Shown one piece after another: positions 35,501 to 46,295 of a stretch of DNA of 64,000 bases; the first letter of the stretch is position 1; each line of letters opens with the position of its first letter. The DNA lies in the NCBI GenBank assembly GCA_026413225.1, contig CM048552.1, positions 184,794,053 through 184,858,052 of the forward strand, read 5' to 3'. Under the pieces are notes generated by a model. That model had not been told where the DNA came from. It searched no databases and saw only the letters and a program-made list of their open reading frames with translations. The translations under genes and the position numbers were made by a program. This DNA is from Otis tarda. Lineage: Eukaryota; Chordata; Aves; Otidiformes; Otididae.

Positions 35501-38500
35501 TTTTTCCAGCATGGCTGCCTGGGGCTCCATGAGGAACTGGTGAAGAAGATGTGTCCTTGTCTCTGCGCTGTAATGGGGCCAAGCCACCTCCATGGCTGAG
35601 TGGCCAACCCCAGCCAACATCAATCCTCATGCCAAGGTCTCTGGACAGATGTCACTGGCATGTGAGATGGGGTGACCTCCAAGTGCCCTTGTGTCGTGCA
35701 CGCCACCTGCATCCAGCACCCTCGTGCACAACATGAGAAGCCACTGCTCTCGTGGGCTTCAGCACAGCCCTCTCCTTTCCATGCACTTTCACACAGGAAA
35801 AAAGAAAATTGGAACAAAAAATGAAGATACTTCCAACATGCCTTAAAGCCCAGTGGTGCCACCAGGGTGGGTGGGTGCTGAGCTGGGACTCGATATCACC
35901 TCTGGCTTGCACTTACCAGAGGTGGCCATCAGGGTCTGGATGCAGACCCCATGGCTCTGGCTCCCGAAGGCAGCCCCGATCCTTGGGTACCTGCTGTCTT
36001 CCAGGATGCAATAGGGGAACACGGCTTCCTTGGAGAGCATGAGAACGGCCATGTTGCCTGATGGGTAGCTGAGAAAAAAATTAAGGAACGACAAACCCAT
36101 AGAAAGCCCATAGAAAGCATGCTTTGAAAGAAAACCATCACGGGATAGTATCTGGAGGGAAACGACCCAAGCCTCCACCATTCTTCAAACGTCCAACCCC
36201 CAAGGCAACCAGCTCTGTAGACCTCATTTCCTTGGAAGACTGTTGCATAGCTCATTTCCTTGCAAGAGCAGCACGAGTTGCGTAGCCGACCCAAGAGGCT
36301 GAGGCAGGTTTCCCCAAGGGAGGAGGGTCCTGGTGACCCACCTTGAGGCAGGGCGCTCCTGCAGCTTCCCCCCCCACCGCCAAGTGCCATTGCTGCTGGA
36401 TACTAAACCTGACCACTTCCATCTGGGAACAGGAGAAAAAGTGTCTGTCCACCAGGATAGCATTGTCTTATGGGCTCAGGAGAACGGCAGTGCTGTGAGG
36501 GCAAAATCAAGGGGGCGAGAGGCAAGCAGGGGTTGGGGGGAGTGTCATGGGGATGACTGCCCATACAGGGGGAACAGGGACGCTCTGCACCAGTACCAAC
36601 CCCAGAGCACTGGCAAACCAGACCGTCACACTCTGTGCTTTCTCCCTAGCCTTGCTGGTTTTTTCTTTTTTGTTTGTTTGTTAGCTTACATTTTAATTAA
36701 AGACTTTTAGATAACTGAGGAAAACTCATCCTTCACTTCTGTGTTTTCATGTCTTATGTACAAAGCTCAGCTCTTCTTATTTTATGTTATCAGCTGCTCT
36801 CTGATGATATAATTTGCCAAGAGCCCTCTTTCCATCAGACACACGAGTAATTTGTCCTGTAACACACTGACAAGCGAAACAGAAACATTTCTGTGCTAAG
36901 GGCTTAGCTCCCAGCCTTACAAGGGAGCTGAGTTGGATGCTTCCTGATAGGAACAAGCAGCATCACTGCCTGCTTCTCCGGAAGAACGGAGAGCAGCTTG
37001 GAGAGGGGGGAAGTGAGGGGACCTTGCCGTTCCCTTTTAACATCATTGTTAACAGCAGTGGCTAATTCTCACATGCGGAAAGGGGCTGTGCTTGGATTTT
37101 GTCTGTCGTGAGGAGCGGAAGGGCTTCTCCACGGTGTTTCATACAGGCGAAGTGGCTGACTCCAGCCATAACTGCGGAGCTGATTTATAGCCTGAAGATG
37201 CACATTTTTTGGCTCTGCAGAATAGCTAAGAGTTCCTTCCTGGTTGTAAGGGATGGAGGGGAACAAAAAAAGCAACAAACCGATGATTTTGTTCCTGCTT
37301 TCATTTTTTAGGCTTTTTATGAGGCTAAAAAGACAGACGGTCCCAGGCAGGAGGATTTGCTACCCCTATATTTCAAGAGGGGAGAGCAGTATAATGCTCT
37401 TCTATGTTGAAAATAAAAAAGCCAACAAAACCACTGATTGTGTGCCTGCAGAAACTGCAATGCCATCTGGTTTGGGAAGGGAGAGGAGAGGCGGAGAGAG
37501 GAGCCGTGCTGCGGGGGGCTGAGCTGGCAGAGAGGTCCCATCCAGTCCCTGGCTGATGAGCAGACCCCCAGTCTCTGCTTGCCCTCCCAGGGTCACTGGG
37601 GCTGGGACAACAGACCCTGGGGAGCTGCTTCTTATGGCTGCTGGGGTACAAGGTGACATCTAGGGACACTCATCCCTTGCTGGACACAGTGGTGATGTCC
37701 CTACCGATGAATTCAAGATTACCTGGACCCTGTAAAGCATTTGCCCATGCTGTTAAATTGTTGGGCCAGGGCTTGGCCTGAGACTGGGAGAGCTTCTCCA
37801 AGTGATTCCTGGCTAAGGAGCCTGGATCTGACCCTGCTAGACAGTTTGGATAAGGCAGCCTGATTTGGAGGGTAAGAGAGATGAACAGTATGGAAATGAG
37901 TAGACCAAGGTCTAAGGCTTCGGCTGGAGTGGAGATCACTGGCTGGTATTGTTCAGCCTTCAAGCTGCATAGGCTGCTCCATAAGCAAAACCCTTTATAC
38001 ACGGGGACCATCCCGGTAAAACCGCAGGGATGCCAGACTCGGCTTTCCGCCTCAGCCATGAAGATTTGATCTGGTCTGTCTTCAAACAGCCACAACCTGG
38101 TATGTCCCACCCACTTATTGTGCCCACCCATAATCATTTTAACATTTTGCTGAATCAAGATCTTCTCCATATCTTATAGGAGAGGTCTAAATGTGCTTGA
38201 CTGGAACCGCAGGACTCTCATGGGGTATGAGCAGACTCAACACTATGCCACTCTCTGTAATCCCTGCCTGAAAAACAAAAAGGAGACATCCAACAGGCCA
38301 CACTTACTTTAAGTGCTCTGCAACAAACTCATTGTCTGGCTCCAGCAGATCTTCTGCAGGTGCTGATGTGGGTTGGTGCTTTTTGAAAGTAGCACGCAAA
38401 CCTTGTGCTGCCCCTCTCATCATGGGCTGTTGCTCCCATGAAGATATGATGGCACTTACAAGTCAGACCCCAAAAGACCCCAACAGTGGGAGAAAAGAGG

Positions 38501-39485
38501 AAACAGCAACTGAGCATGGATAACTCAAGTGATGAAGTTTGGTCCTGCTCACCTTGGCGAAGCCGGTGTGCCCCAACCACAGCCACTCATGGTGTGCCCC
38601 AGGAAAGATGCATCCCCAGCCAGGTAAAACAGGAGTTAGGCCCTTGTTCTGCTGCTGAGCAGCCTGGGAGGATCTTGAGACGTCACATCCGTGCCCACCA
38701 AGACTACTGGGTGTGGGGACAGAAGCAACTGCAGTGGGAAGGTGTGCAGGGGTTCTGTGATGGGAGGGAGGCCACGAATGGGGTCAGATGCCTTCGAGGT
38801 CTCTTAGGAGAGAACAGTTACCCAGGGTTTGACTTGGGAAAGCCTTTTGTCATCTGGGAAATCATGTGGCCTCATCCCCCTTTCTAGAGAGCTTCCTAAT
38901 ATGTTGAGTATCAAACCTTCAATGCCAAAATAACTGAAACGGAGAAGCTGATGGCTGCTGAGCCCTCAGCTCTAGCTGCTCCTCATCAAGCCAACCTGTG
39001 TCTCTCTAAGGGCACTGCAGTGATGATAAGCTGCATGAGGACCCTCAGGCAAGTATTGCCTCAGCAGCACTGAACTGTTTTGGTCCAACATTTAACGGCC
39101 CCATTCAGCACTGTTGCCTGCTCAGCATGTTCTGCCCAGGGCAGGTGATGGATGTTTCCTATCAGTGGTACCGTCGTAGAAGTGACATTAGGATGCCTTA
39201 AAACTTGTTAGTACATGTGGCCAGCAATGCCACAACGCCACAAGCAGGTTCCCACCAATGACTCTGGGACCAGGGTGAAGGGACATGGTTATGGGGCTTC
39301 CCTCCTACTGCCAGGGCCTTGGCCAGTCTCCCTTGGTCTCTTATTGCTGCAGCAGTTTCTCCTTGATTTTGTTTCTCAGCTCAGATTGGGAAGGGTTGGC
39401 ATGGGGAGCAATGTCCAGCTCTTAATTCGCTTCATCTTCGCTCATCAACTCTTGGATGACAGGATCAAACATTTCCTTATATCTC
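32454..39485 (-). CDS. ERICH6B: ERICH6B-like gene (FAM194/ERICH6 family), possibly decaying
   Basis: I assign this from homology to the C-terminal half of human ERICH6B and from position: ERICH6B lies convergent to COG3 in human. The function of the family is unknown. Read on the minus strand, exons at 36492-36404, 36068-35917 and 34095-33802 give a continuous FAM194-type domain: CYPGG, LLFPDGSGQVYYPSGNMAVL, ILEDS and HAHSPPFQSITMKLN. A terminal exon at 32522-32454 encodes LKDPEM and a stop. Exon 38362-38308 (LLEPDNEFVAEHLK) resembles the human LLESEN segment. Exon 39485-39341 (YKEMFDPVIQELM) carries two in-frame stops. I could not find the basic segment expected between 38308 and 36492. Intact domain exons argue for function, whereas the stops and a weak donor argue for decay. 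Confidence 0.72.
33094..33240 (-). mobile_element. CR1 3'-end fragment
   Basis: Two TCATAGAAT tail units are followed by GGTTTGGGTTGGAAGGGACC and the usual CR1 tail. It lies between the last two exons of the ERICH6B-like gene, in the same orientation. Confidence 0.9.
33802..34095 (-). CDS. ERICH6B: ERICH6B-like exon, C-terminal half of the FAM194 domain
   Basis: The acceptor GGACAG at 34096 gives the phase needed by the previous exon (G + CA). The frame contains RKLLVLDSSSFVFVPR, DFSHHAHSPPFQSITMKLNS, NQIDLSFTS and RIRLKVG. HHAHSPPFQ corresponds to the family HVHAPPxQ signature and RIRLKVG to the closing strand. The donor is uncertain. CAAG|GTGAGC (exon end 33802) is the strongest but leaves the wrong phase for the terminal exon. 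AAG|GTGGGG (exon end 33821) or TG|GTAGCC (exon end 33786, with the alternative terminal acceptor) keep the frame. Confidence 0.75.
35917..36068 (-). CDS. ERICH6B: ERICH6B-like exon, N-terminal half of the FAM194 domain
   Basis: This 152-nt exon lies between TTTTTTCTCAG and GTAAGT, both strong. It encodes YPSGNMAVLMLSKEAVFPYC, ILEDSRYPRIGAAFGS and a following SHGVCIQTLMATS. YPSGNxA and ILEDS are the clearest family signatures in the window. It enters needing two bases (TA from the previous exon) and leaves one base. Confidence 0.85.
36404..36492 (-). CDS. ERICH6B: ERICH6B-like exon with the FPDGSGQV motif
   Basis: This 89-nt exon lies between TTTTGCCCTCACAG and GTATCC. It encodes HCRSPEPIRQCYPGGQTLFL then LFPDGSGQV plus TA, which joins the next exon's C to give YYPSGN. 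It aligns with human YPNKNVYQILFPDGTGQI. The donor GTATCC departs from consensus after +4. Confidence 0.8.
38308..38362 (-). CDS. ERICH6B: ERICH6B-like exon encoding LLEPDNEFVAEHLK
   Basis: This 55-nt exon lies between CCCACATCAG and GTAAGT. It encodes PAEDLLEPDNEFVAEHL with split codons at both ends. The segment resembles KLLESENRWKLVIMLKK of human ERICH6B, which follows the FDIP segment found in the next upstream exon. It is too short to stand alone, so the call rests on the splice sites and this alignment. Confidence 0.6.
39341..39485 (-). pseudogene. ERICH6B: ERICH6B-like exon with two in-frame stops
   Basis: After CTCTTTTGCTGCAG the frame reads RYKEMFDPVIQELMSEDEAN, then TAA (39424-39422), then ELDIAPHANPSQSELRNKIK, EKLLQQ and TAA (39343-39341). 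The segment matches human YQTVFKTIIKEM followed by EEDFDIP. The frame stays coding-like across the first stop, as a recent nonsense change would leave it. No GT donor occurs near ELDIA, where the next exon should join; the next GT is some 100 bases on (GCA|GTAGGA). Either this exon is broken or the gene's structure differs here. Confidence 0.55.
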
Positions 39486-39663
39486 CTGCAGCAAAAGAGC
39501 TGTGGGATACATCACCCATCAGGAATGGTGGGGCTGGCATGGGGCATCTGGGCAGACCAGGGACCTCCTCACCTTCCAGCTCCTCTACCCATGTCCCTCT
39601 TCCCTTCCGTTCTGCCACTGCCATGGAGTGGTCACTCTTCCTTTTGCTAGGAAGAAACTTATT

Positions 39664-39715
39664 ATAGAATCATAGAATGGTTTGGGTTGGAAGGTACCTT
39701 AAAGATCACCTAGTT
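39664..39715 (-). mobile_element. Very short CR1 tail
   Basis: About 50 bp carries the octamer tail and GGTTTGGGTTGGAAGGTACC. It is the extreme 3' end only. Confidence 0.75.
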
Positions 39716-40162
39716 CGAAACTAGGCAGTTGCCGTCCCGTCATCCTCATGCTTTCCTCCTGTGAATGGTGGCTCCTTGTCCAACTATGGCCTTGAACTCA
39801 CTTGGACAAGCTCAACAGGCTCCCATGTGGCTTTTTGCAAGGAAGAGTTGCCAGTTAGCTCCTACGCATTCAAAGTATCATCTCACAAATATGTGTGCAG
39901 AGGTTTTTCTCCAAGAAAGGGTTTGCCAACCATCACTTTCCCTTCACCTCCTCTCCTGGGGCCCTGGGACTTTGGCATGCCTCTTTGTGCCAGGGCCCAG
40001 CTTTGGCAGCAGAAAGGGCCACCACAGGGCCTCCTGCTCGTCCTGTCCAGTCTGATGGAGGGGGCAGACACACATCCCAGCAAGCTGCATTAACCCCCAG
40101 CACCTATTTGTGCAAGAGGGGAAGGAAGCATGCTGGTTAGGCACAATGTCATCTCTCTGGAT

Positions 40163-40378
40163 GGATGGAAGAAATTTTTTATGATGAGGGTGGTGAAGCA
40201 CTGGAACATGTTGCCCAGAGGGGTGGTGGATGCCCATCCTTGGAAACATCCAAGGCCTGGTTGGACGGGGATCTGAGCAACCTGATCTGGTTGGAGATGT
40301 CCCTGTCCATGGCAAGGGGGTTGGACTAGATGACCTTTAAAGGTCCCTTCCAACTCAAACCGTTCTATGCTTCTATGA
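40163..40378 (+). mobile_element. CR1 3' fragment, plus orientation
   Basis: The copy runs from the coding tail (GTGGTGAAGCACTGGAACAT, the VxHWN block) through GGTTGGACTAGATGACCTTT to a degraded octamer tail TTCTATGCTTCTATGA. Confidence 0.9.
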
Positions 40379-40509
40379 CCTCCAGAAGCACTGACTGATC
40401 TCTAGTGACACCCCAAGAGCTTCAGAAACTACATTTCTTCCCTCTCCTTGGGACCTGGCACTTCAAATTTGAGAGGGAAAATTGCTAAATTAGCCTAAGC
40501 ACAGTCCCA

Positions 40510-41440
40510 TGCTTCTGAAATATTCATAAATAATCTCAAAATAGCAATAAGCAGGGAGAGGATGAGTTTGCAGACGATATTCAGGGCAGCTGAGGCAAAG
40601 AGCTGACTGTGAAGAGTTGCAGAAAGACTCATAGCACTGAATAAAAGGGTAATAAAATCATAGATGAAAACTGATGTCGATAAATGTAAAGCGATGCGCA
40701 TGGGAAAAGACAATCTTAGCTTTACATGCAAAATAATGGGCTCTGAGCTGGCTATTTCCACTTGGGAGTGAAATCTTCAGGTTATAATAGATAGCTCTAT
40801 GCAAATGTCAGCTCAACACTCAGTAGCAATCAAAAAAGCAAACAGAAAGCTAGGAATTATTAGGAAGGGGGGAAAGAGCAAAACAGGGGAAATCATTATG
40901 GTGCTGTATACATCCGTGGGCTTCCATTTCTTGAAAACTATTGTGCAGTCCTGATTCACCAATCTCAAGTGTGATATAGAAGAAATAGAAAACTTACAGA
41001 GGAAGACAATTGAAGATGATCAAAGACATAAAAGGGCCTCCATTCAGGGAAAGATTGAATAGATTAAGACTTTTTATCTTGGAAGAAGAAAAGACTGAAG
41101 AAGAAATATGACCGAGTTTGTGATGGGAAGAGTGGCATGGCTGGGGAACAGCTGTTCGCATTATTCGGTGCTCTTCAAAGGAAGAGAGTGATCATCAAAG
41201 AAAAACTATCAAGTGACAAGTTCAAAACAAACAAAGGAGATTTTTAGCTGTGGCACTCCTTCCCATAGGGTACAGGGGATGTTTAAAGTTTGCATTGGTT
41301 CAATAGGGCGTAAGCTAGTCAATGGAAGAGGAATCCATCAAGGGCTATTAAATACTGGGCTGGTGTCTACAGTTCAGGAGGTTCCTGAGTCACAGACCAC
41401 TCGGGGAATGGAGACTATTCTGGGAAGTATAAACAAATGT
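40510..41440 (+). mobile_element. Ancient CR1/L3-like LINE fossil
   Basis: Conceptual translation across stops and frameshifts shows FINNLK, DEFADDIQ (a remnant of the FADD catalytic box), DKCKAMRMGKDNLSFTCKIM, SELAI, VIIDSSMQMSAQ, KKANRKLGIIRKG and a tail resembling GGRF-type CR1 ends. The 3' end resembles old L3/CR1 copies (GGAATCCATCAAGGGCTATT). Heavy decay indicates great age compared with the octamer-tailed CR1 copies nearby. Confidence 0.75.
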
Positions 41441-42099
41441 TTGCTCTATTTTTGTATTGCTTCCTGACCTTCTGCTGGCTCTTGCCCAGGGCAGGATGTT
41501 GGGCCGAGGTGCACTTTGGGGCTGACCCTTTGTCATCATACTTATGCCCTGCATGTCACACCGGGCCATGTCTCCCACCACCAAGGCAAAGCAGATTAAA
41601 TGTAGCCAGGGGTGTCTGGTGCTGCTGCCTGTCACGGTTACTGATACAGCCCCCTGTGTCACAGAGAGAGAGAGCTGTTTGGTGGCTTTCCAGCCTGAAC
41701 ACACCAGGTGCAATTTGCAGCTTAAAAACCCTTCCACCAGGACCTGCAGGCCTGTGTGTCACCTTTTCCTTTAGCTCCTCAAACGAACGTCTCTGTAGGC
41801 CAACAACTTCAGAGCATGGATACCTTCTCATGGGACACTGCCTCTGTGGAAGGCAAAGCAGTGACCTCTGTGGCTGTTGGTGGGAGCCCTTAAGCAGACC
41901 TTAGTGACCAAGGGAAAGTACCAAGCCACCTGAGTGCTGGCTGTACCCGATGGGCACACTAACATAAAGAAAAACACATCCCCCTGCAGAAACCTAGCTT
42001 GCACCATCTCCTCAGGTCTGGGACCTGAGTAAGTTTGTCCAGTCCGCCTGTCCTGCATGGACAAGTCTTCTTTGCAGGTCCTTGGCTGGAGGCCAAGTT

Positions 42100-42605
42100 C
42101 ATAGAATCATAGAATTTTAAGTTGGAAAAGACCTCCAAGATCATCAAGTCCAACTGCCAAACAAACACCACCATGCCTACTAAACCATATCCTGAAGTGC
42201 CACATCTACATGTTCTTTGAACACCTCCAGAGATGGTGACTCCACCACCTCCTTGAACAGCCTTTTCCAGTGCCTGATCGCTCTTTCAGTAAAGAAGTGT
42301 TTCCTAACATCCAACCTAAACCTCCCCTGCCACAACTTGAGGCCATTTCCTCTTGTCCTAGCGCAAGTTATTTGGGAGAAGAGACTAACACCCACCTCCC
42401 CACAACCTCCTTTCAGGTAGCTGTAGAGAGCAATGAGGTCTCGCCTCAGCCTCCTCTTCTCCAGACTAAACAATCCCAGTTTCCTCAGCCGCCCCTCGTA
42501 AGACTTGTGCTCCAGACCCCTCACCAGCTTTGTTGTCCTTCTCTGGATGCACTCCAGCAACTCAACGTCCTTCTTGTACTGAGGGACCCAAAAATGAACA
42601 CAGCT
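42100..42605 (-). mobile_element. CR1 fragment, ~0.5 kb
   Basis: The minus-strand octamer tail at 42100 is followed by a sub-family tail with TCATCAAGTCCAACTGCC. The open frame 42698-42180 carries the C-terminal blocks [27 protein letters not shown] and [12 protein letters not shown]. The frame is intact over the element, and its first ~30 residues lie outside it. Confidence 0.9.
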
Positions 42606-43808
42606 GTTCTGAAATTCACCAAGGATAACCAAGGGATCCACGTTGTGCTTTGTGAGGACCTCTAATTTGTATCTCACCATGCTGTGCAAATGTGACATGG
42701 TGGTAGCTGTGTCTCAGAACAAGGATGTTTTATGACAGTCAGATCACCTTCCCCCAGCCTGACCCGGATCATCTTGGTTTTTATTGTTCCAAGGCATTGT
42801 TGAAAGAGAGCAGCTCCTGTTTTGCTTACAATGCATGGTTATGAATAATGGGAGAGCAAAAAAAAAAAAAAAAAAAGAAAATGTACAGCAGTGGCTCGAA
42901 TAGTCAGTCCAAATCTGAGTGACTCACTCAGGTTTTCCCCATGTAAATTAAAAACAAATGCTTGGATGCTCTGATGGCACAATATATAAGTGCCTCTTCT
43001 GGCTCTAAACTCACTGCTTTAATGACAGGAACATTTGTGTCCCTGTGCACTTTTCCTTAAAAGCCATGCCTTGGCTGCTCACCAGCTGATGGATACAAAC
43101 TAGGAGCAGCACTTGGCACTTCCATTCCAGCTGGAAATGAGCATGAGGGATAGTGGCTATTACAAGGTAATCACACCCTGGGGGGAAATTCCTGAGCTCA
43201 AGTATCTCTGCTCCCCAGATCAGGGTAATCTCCTTGCAGTCGGCTAGCCCTGGGCAAAGCTTGTCAAGCTGGGCTGGCTCCTCACTCTCAGCGTTGAGGA
43301 GCCTGTCCTATTTCTGGAGGCCGCTGCATCGCCCAAACAGTGTCTTGTTGACATTGCATGCTCAGTAATGCGGAGGTGAGGCTTATTTTCTGAAAACCTA
43401 CCATTTTCACCCATAAAGCCTAATTTAAAGTAAATGTAAGGCCAAATTCTATTCTTATTGACACCTGTGCTATTTTGCAGCGGCTCTGAAGGAGTAATGA
43501 TGATATATATTGAAACAGGAGGGCAATCAGACACTTGTCCGGTCGATTGATCTGCAGGAAAGGGAGCACAAGAAGATCCATTACACACACAGAAGCAAAT
43601 AATCTGATAGCAATTTTTACAGAAAAAAAAACCCTAACCCAGCATCGACATTTCTTGCCCCTAGATTTCCATTAGGAAGGAGTCCTTCCTGTATTTGGCT
43701 CTGTAGGATAGGGAGGAAGACAAGAGTCTTGAAAGTGGAGTGTGAACTGCAGGTGGGCAAGAGGAGGAAACTCCAGCTTTTGGCTGCAAAGCGGGGAACC
43801 AGGTGGCT
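42606..43808. other. No gene seen
   Basis: The stretch has no supported gene. An A-run of about 18 bases sits at 42850. Confidence 0.6.
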
Positions 43809-43848
43809 TCTCCCTCTCCCTCTCCCTCTCCCTCTCCCTCTCCCTCTC

Positions 43849-43880
<32 letters not shown>

Positions 43881-43970
43881 CCCTCCTCCCTCTCCCTCTC
43901 TCCTCTCCCTCCTCCTCTCCCTCCTCCTCTCTCTCCTCCTCTCCCTCCTCCTCTCCTCCTCCTCCTCCAC
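43809..43970 (+). repeat. (CTCCCT)n pyrimidine array
   Basis: At least ten perfect CTCCCT units (43811-43876) grade into imperfect CTCCTC-rich sequence. The plus strand is pure C/T for about 160 bases. Long SPSPSP, SLSLSL, LPLPLP and GEGEGE/RERERE open frames here are by-products of the repeat. Confidence 0.95.
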
Positions 43971-46295
43971 TGTTGTGGCTGCATCTCTCACCCACTCCTC
44001 CTCAGAACTCCGCACCCATCACCAGATGAGGGTCCTGCCAGGTGTCCCCCAGCACTGCAGCCAAGCCACCCATCCCACCAGTGCTGGAGGGAGTTTTTAG
44101 CCACAGAAAGGCAGAGTCCGGACGCCCCACAGCCACACAGGCTGCCAGTGTGGCATCACTGGCGTCGACCCCTCACTCCTGCAATGGCCTTATTTTAATG
44201 TATTTGTGCTGAATAATACATATTTCTTGTGAAGAGAGGTGGGTATTTCTGTGCAGAGGGAACTTGGCAGCTCCGCATACTGAGCAGCAGTTTCCTCTAA
44301 GCAGTAGGATTCAACCTGGTAATCAACCCTATTAGCATTAAAAGGACCTGTCTAAATGTCAAGCCAGTTTCAATAAATAAGCACTAACACATTTAGAAAT
44401 GGCTTAGAAAGGGGAATTAAAAGTTTTGCTGCTAATTAGGTTTCTTATTTTAGATGTTCTGTCAATTCTAGCTCTTCCATTCAAATGAGACAGTCATTTG
44501 CTGACAAGATGAAGGAAATGAGATGGCCTGAAACTTGAGGGCGGACAAAGTCGTTCATACTTAACAGAGAGCTAATGGGGACCTCAGCCCCACTCACAAA
44601 CCCCTGGAAGCAGTGTAAGGATGGGGTCAGGAGACCCTTCCATCAGGTACTCTCCTGTTACAGCACCTCCCGATGCATCCGATACCCCTTGGTCCCACCA
44701 GAGTTGGGAAACACCTGGAGATGCTGCAGTTTTTTGTAGGCCAAGGCCTCCTCTTTGACTACAAAGTATCGGACTAGTGATGGAGAGCCCCCAGAGCCCA
44801 TGTGTGAATATGGCTTCTGAAAAATCACGTTGTAGAATGATGTTTTATGGGCAGCAGCCTAAATGTTGTACTGCAGGACTCGGCCTTTGGCTCAGAGCCG
44901 GGGAAACCACCACCAGAGGAATATTGTTTGGGTTAGGGCAAAAGAGAGGGCGGCAGGGCAGGGAGCTGGGATGGCTGGATCCCTGCAGTAGCACTGGGGA
45001 GGGCTGGGTTTGGCTGTAAGAGGACAAGGGACGGGAGGAGGGGGTCCTCTGGTGAGCCGAAGGCAGGCGGCGTGCTGCCTAGGAGGTGGGCAAGAAGAAG
45101 CAGGGAGCGCAACTTGCTGCAGGCACATTTTATAAGCAGGTTCAGAAATCGGTGCTGGTCTTAACAACCAGCCCTCCTCCTCTGGACCCAGCCACCTCCA
45201 GCGCTGCCTGCATGGAAGCGGCTTGCCCACGTCTGGAGCTTTGATGTGGTAATGACATATAACCGATACTGATGGCAAAGGCTAATCCACTCTGCCCCAT
45301 AATGTCCCCAGTCAATCATGCAATATTCTGTTATTGGAAAAACTCATTTTTGCCCCTCCGATGGTAATCGGCGTATACCCTGAAGCACAAGGCTTGATAG
45401 CCTGTGTAATTTGCAGCCTAGCTAAGTGTAACTGCAGATGTTAATCCTATTTATACAAATGCCTGACAAGAAAAAGTAGGGATGAAGGGATGAGCTGCAG
45501 GGTGGGGGAAAGAGTAGAGCTGGGTTTCCAGGAATTCTCTTCCTGTAGATTTCAAGCTGCTGTGCCCCAGTGATGGGAGATTGAGAGGTTTGGGGTGGGT
45601 GAAGGGAGGCAGCACAGGCAGCAGCCCTGTAGTTGTGCCCATCCATTTGCCTGGTGTCTGTTCTGGGAAATGCTGGAGCAGACCTCACCATGGAGCATTT
45701 CCCCTGCTCTGGGCGGCCACTCTCTGCTTAACAAACATGTGTCAAAGTCTGTTGTGAAAATTATAAACTAAGGAAAGAAAAAAAAAAAAAAGAAATAAAG
45801 AAAAGAAAAGGAAGAATCTCTTCTTTTCGCCCTTTCCCCTTTTCTTCCCAGAATGAGCACTTTTCATCCCAAACAGAAAAGCAGTGCTTTGCAGTCCCAG
45901 GTCTTTCTTATGCAACCTGATTCCTCTGAAGACTGCAGATACCCAGACAGAAGTAGAAAAGAGGAGTTACCTTCTCTGCACTATTTTGTCACCAAGCTTT
46001 CAATGAAGGACCAGGAGCGTTGTCTTGCCGAGCCTGTCTCCCCCACTCTCTGGAATCAGCCACTCTTCACTTTGTTGTTTCCTTTTGCGATTTTGCTAAA
46101 TTTCTTCTCTAAGTTTTGCTTCTAATTTATACCCACCTCCCCTTTCAATGTCCCTCCCTCTGTTCCCTGTCCTTGCTCTGTCTCTCTCCTAATCCCTGTT
46201 CTTGTTTTCCTCTCCTCCCTAGGGTCTGTCCTCCTTAGTTTTTAATTCATATCTCCACAGCTAGTAATAGTTTTTCCTTCTCTAATCTCCCATTT
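43971..46295. other. No gene seen
   Basis: This 2.3 kb stretch is GC-richer than the COG3 side and has an A-rich run at 45770-45810. I found no exon with both splice sites and family support. Confidence 0.6.

Noticed and set aside
37069..38170. Cluster of overlapping frames on both strands, examined for the missing ERICH6B exon
   Set aside because: None has a splice-bounded Lys/Arg/Glu-rich segment of the right phase, and translations show no family match.
43617..44198. Long open frames of alternating Gly-Glu, Arg-Glu, Ser-Pro, Ser-Leu or Leu-Pro on both strands
   Set aside because: They are translations of the (CTCCCT)n array in several frames at once; no splice or start context supports a protein.
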